Below are positions 5,876 through 7,428 of a stretch of DNA of 7,428 nucleotides, piece by piece. Source of the stretch: Erysipelotrichia bacterium (GTDB taxonomy: Bacteria > Bacillota_I > Bacilli_A > Erysipelotrichales > Erysipelotrichaceae); NCBI GenBank assembly GCA_009916335.1, contig SAAR01000170.1, positions 1-7,428 on the forward strand. The letters run 5' to 3'. A model generated the notes under the pieces. That model searched no databases and was not told where the DNA came from. It was given only the letters and a program-made list of their open reading frames with translations. Position 1 is the stretch's first letter. Each line of letters opens with the position of its first letter. The position numbers were made by a program, and so were the translations under genes.

Positions 5876-6962
5876 TAAATCCAGCCTCCTTTCTCATCTT
5901 CGCTAAACGTTTCTGTAATGATTCAGGCATCTTTACCTTTGGTGCTGCTTCATGACATAACCAACTTGCCACACGATGCGATCCACCAACATTAAATAAT
6001 GGTGGTTCGATACGATAATCAATATTTAGTGCATAACGATTTCGTGGGGCAAAGGCATCACCTTTTACTTTACGAACAAGATTAGGAGGTGTTCCTGGAA
6101 TGGTATATAGATCATCATCATCTGTATCCAAATCAGGCATCGCACTTAATAACCCCCATGTGTATGGGTGTCTAGGATCATAGAAAATTTCATCAATATG
6201 TCCTTTTTCGACAATCTTACCCGCATACATAACTGCTACATAATCCGCTACCTTTGCGACAACCCCTAAATCATGTGTAATATAAATAACGGATAAATTT
6301 CTTTCTCTTTGAATTTTTTTAATTAGTTCCAATATTTTCGCTTGAATGGTTACATCTAATGCCGTTGTTGGTTCATCACAAATTAAAACCTCTGGTTCAC
6401 AACTTAGTGCAATCGCAATGACAATTCTTTGACGCATTCCTCCACTTAATTGATGAGGATAATTTTTCATACGCTTTTCAGCATCTGTGATTCCTACTTC
6501 CTTCAATAAGTTGAGTGCTTTTGCATATGCTTCTTGTTTTGATAAATGATGATGGTAAATCATTGCTTCACTCACTTGTTTCCCAATTGTCATCGTTGGA
6601 TTTAAACTGGTCATAGGATCTTGAAACACCATCGCAATACGACGACCACAAATGTTTTTTCCCATCTCTTTTTTACTTAACTTAACAATATCTTCAACAA
6701 CCATATGTCCATTGTTTTCTTTATCATAAGTAAATTCAATACTACCTTCGTTAATGACTCCATTATCACTTAATATCCCCATAATCGCTTTTGTTGTTAC
6801 GGATTTCCCTGAACCAGACTCCCCTACGATTGCCAGTGTTTCACCTTTAAATAAATCAAGACGAATTCCACGAATCGCATCAACTAAACCATTATCGGTT
6901 TTAAAGGAAATAGATAAATCTCTTATTTTTAATACTCGCTCTTTTTTCTGTTCTGTACTCAT
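5868..6962 (-). CDS. oppD: Oligopeptide ABC transporter ATPase OppD, first system
   Basis: This 364-residue ATPase pairs with OppF to power peptide import. It carries Walker A GESGSGKS at 47-54, Q-loop Gln114 in FQDPMTSLNP, signature LSGGMRQR at 172-179, Walker B VLICDE at 192-197 and the switch His230 in THD. DPRHPYTWGLLSAMPDLD near 262-279 and IPGTPPNL at 288-295 mark the start of the family C-terminal domain. In this domain the CPFxxRC cysteines that hold an iron-sulfur cluster in some Opp/Dpp ATPases are replaced by GDAFAPRN, as in AmiE-type proteins of Gram-positive bacteria. The ATG is 2 nt after the oppC stop, with AAGGAG inside the oppC end; its own end overlaps oppF by 8 nt. Confidence 0.96.
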   Translation of the reverse strand: MSTEQKKERVLKIRDLSISFKTDNGLVDAIRGIRLDLFKGETLAIVGESGSGKSVTTKAIMGILSDNGVINEGSIEFTYDKENNGHMVVEDIVKLSKKEMGKNICGRRIAMVFQDPMTSLNPTMTIGKQVSEAMIYHHHLSKQEAYAKALNLLKEVGITDAEKRMKNYPHQLSGGMRQRIVIAIALSCEPEVLICDEPTTALDVTIQAKILELIKKIQRERNLSVIYITHDLGVVAKVADYVAVMYAGKIVEKGHIDEIFYDPRHPYTWGLLSAMPDLDTDDDDLYTIPGTPPNLVRKVKGDAFAPRNRYALNIDYRIEPPLFNVGGSHRVASWLCHEAAPKVKMPESLQKRLAKMRKEAGFNE

Positions 6963-6964
6963 CT

Positions 6965-7428
6965 TTATTTCTCCTTCATCGTTGGATCTAATGCATCACG
7001 CAAACCATCACCAAATAAATTAAAACTCAACATTAATAATGAGAAAAGAGCGACTGGTATCAACATCATATATGGATAGACAACAAATGATTTATATCCA
7101 TCATTAATTAACATTCCTAAAGAAGCTAATGGAATTGGTAAACCTAACCCAACAAATGATAAATAGGCTTCATAGAAAATCGCATTAGGGATAGACATCA
7201 TGACCATAATAATAATTTGACTATAAATATTAGGTAAGATTTCTTTAAAAATAATAAAGAAACTACTTGCTCCTAAAGTGCGTGATGCTAATACGAATTC
7301 TTCTTCTTTTACCTTTAAAACCTGTGCTCTAGTAATACGGCTCATACCAATCCACTCAGTAAAAGCAAGGGCTAATATAATGGTTGTTAATGAAGGTTTC
7401 ATTACCATCTTCGTCTGTTTCAAAGTAA
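6965..7428 (-). CDS. oppC: Oligopeptide ABC transporter permease OppC, first system (5' end outside window)
   Basis: This is the C-terminal half of an OppC permease: 153 residues up to a TAA stop. The frame stays open to the right edge, so the in-frame TTG at 7423 is not the start; a whole OppC has about 300 residues. The visible part contains a helix after KPSLTTI, the coupling loop with EFVLASRTLGA and KEILPN for ATPase docking, a membrane stretch with YLSFVGLGLPIP, the AmiD/OppC-type ASLGMLINDGYK motif, a last helix and the closing NLFGDGLRDALDP. It differs strongly from the other OppC in this window, especially in the ASLGMLIND region. The stop lies 2 nt before the oppD start. The missing oppA and oppB partners would be further right. 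Confidence 0.94.
   Translation of the reverse strand, partial: TLKQTKMVMKPSLTTIILALAFTEWIGMSRITRAQVLKVKEEEFVLASRTLGASSFFIIFKEILPNIYSQIIIMVMMSIPNAIFYEAYLSFVGLGLPIPLASLGMLINDGYKSFVVYPYMMLIPVALFSLLMLSFNLFGDGLRDALDPTMKEK

Noticed and set aside
6754..7023. Plus-strand open frame of 89 codons across the oppD/oppC junction
   Set aside because: It is opposite two conserved genes, including the Walker A region of OppD, and has no support of its own.
7421..7423. TTG at 7423 as the start of the right-hand oppC
   Set aside because: The frame is open to the edge, the visible protein is only half of an OppC, and no ribosome binding site can be seen, so the gene is truncated by the window.

Overview
The window is AT-rich DNA packed with genes on the minus strand. 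Nearly every gene starts behind a strong AGGAGG-type Shine-Dalgarno sequence, and the solute-binding protein carries a lipobox rather than a plain periplasmic signal. This points to a low-GC Gram-positive bacterium (Bacillota). The ATPase tails resemble those of Lactobacillales and related groups, but the genus cannot be fixed from this sequence.

Everything recognisable belongs to oligopeptide/dipeptide (Opp/Dpp/App-type) ABC importers. Transcription runs from right to left. From the right edge come the end of a first system: the 3' part of an oppC permease (6965-7428), the ATPase oppD (5868-6962) and the ATPase oppF (4925-5875). These are coupled by a 2-nt gap and an 8-nt overlap. The upstream genes of this system lie beyond the right edge.

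A 406-bp non-coding stretch follows (4519-4924). It holds a weak terminator candidate for the first operon, a long series of helically phased T/A tracts, a cre-like palindrome, several TTTTAC repeats, a near-consensus sigma-A promoter (TTGTCA, 17 bp, TATAAT) and a short leader hairpin. This promoter starts a second operon: oppA lipoprotein (2788-4518), a stem-loop gap, then oppB (1703-2686), oppC (772-1686) and an oppD cut off by the left edge (1-761).

In each system a surface lipoprotein would capture peptides, two six-helix permeases would form the channel, and two ATPases would drive uptake. The two systems are clearly divergent in their shared OppC and OppD subunits, so this is a pair of different transporters side by side and not a recent tandem duplication. 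I found no RNA gene, mobile element or CRISPR array, and no evidence for an undescribed system. The most interesting part is the regulatory region upstream of oppA.
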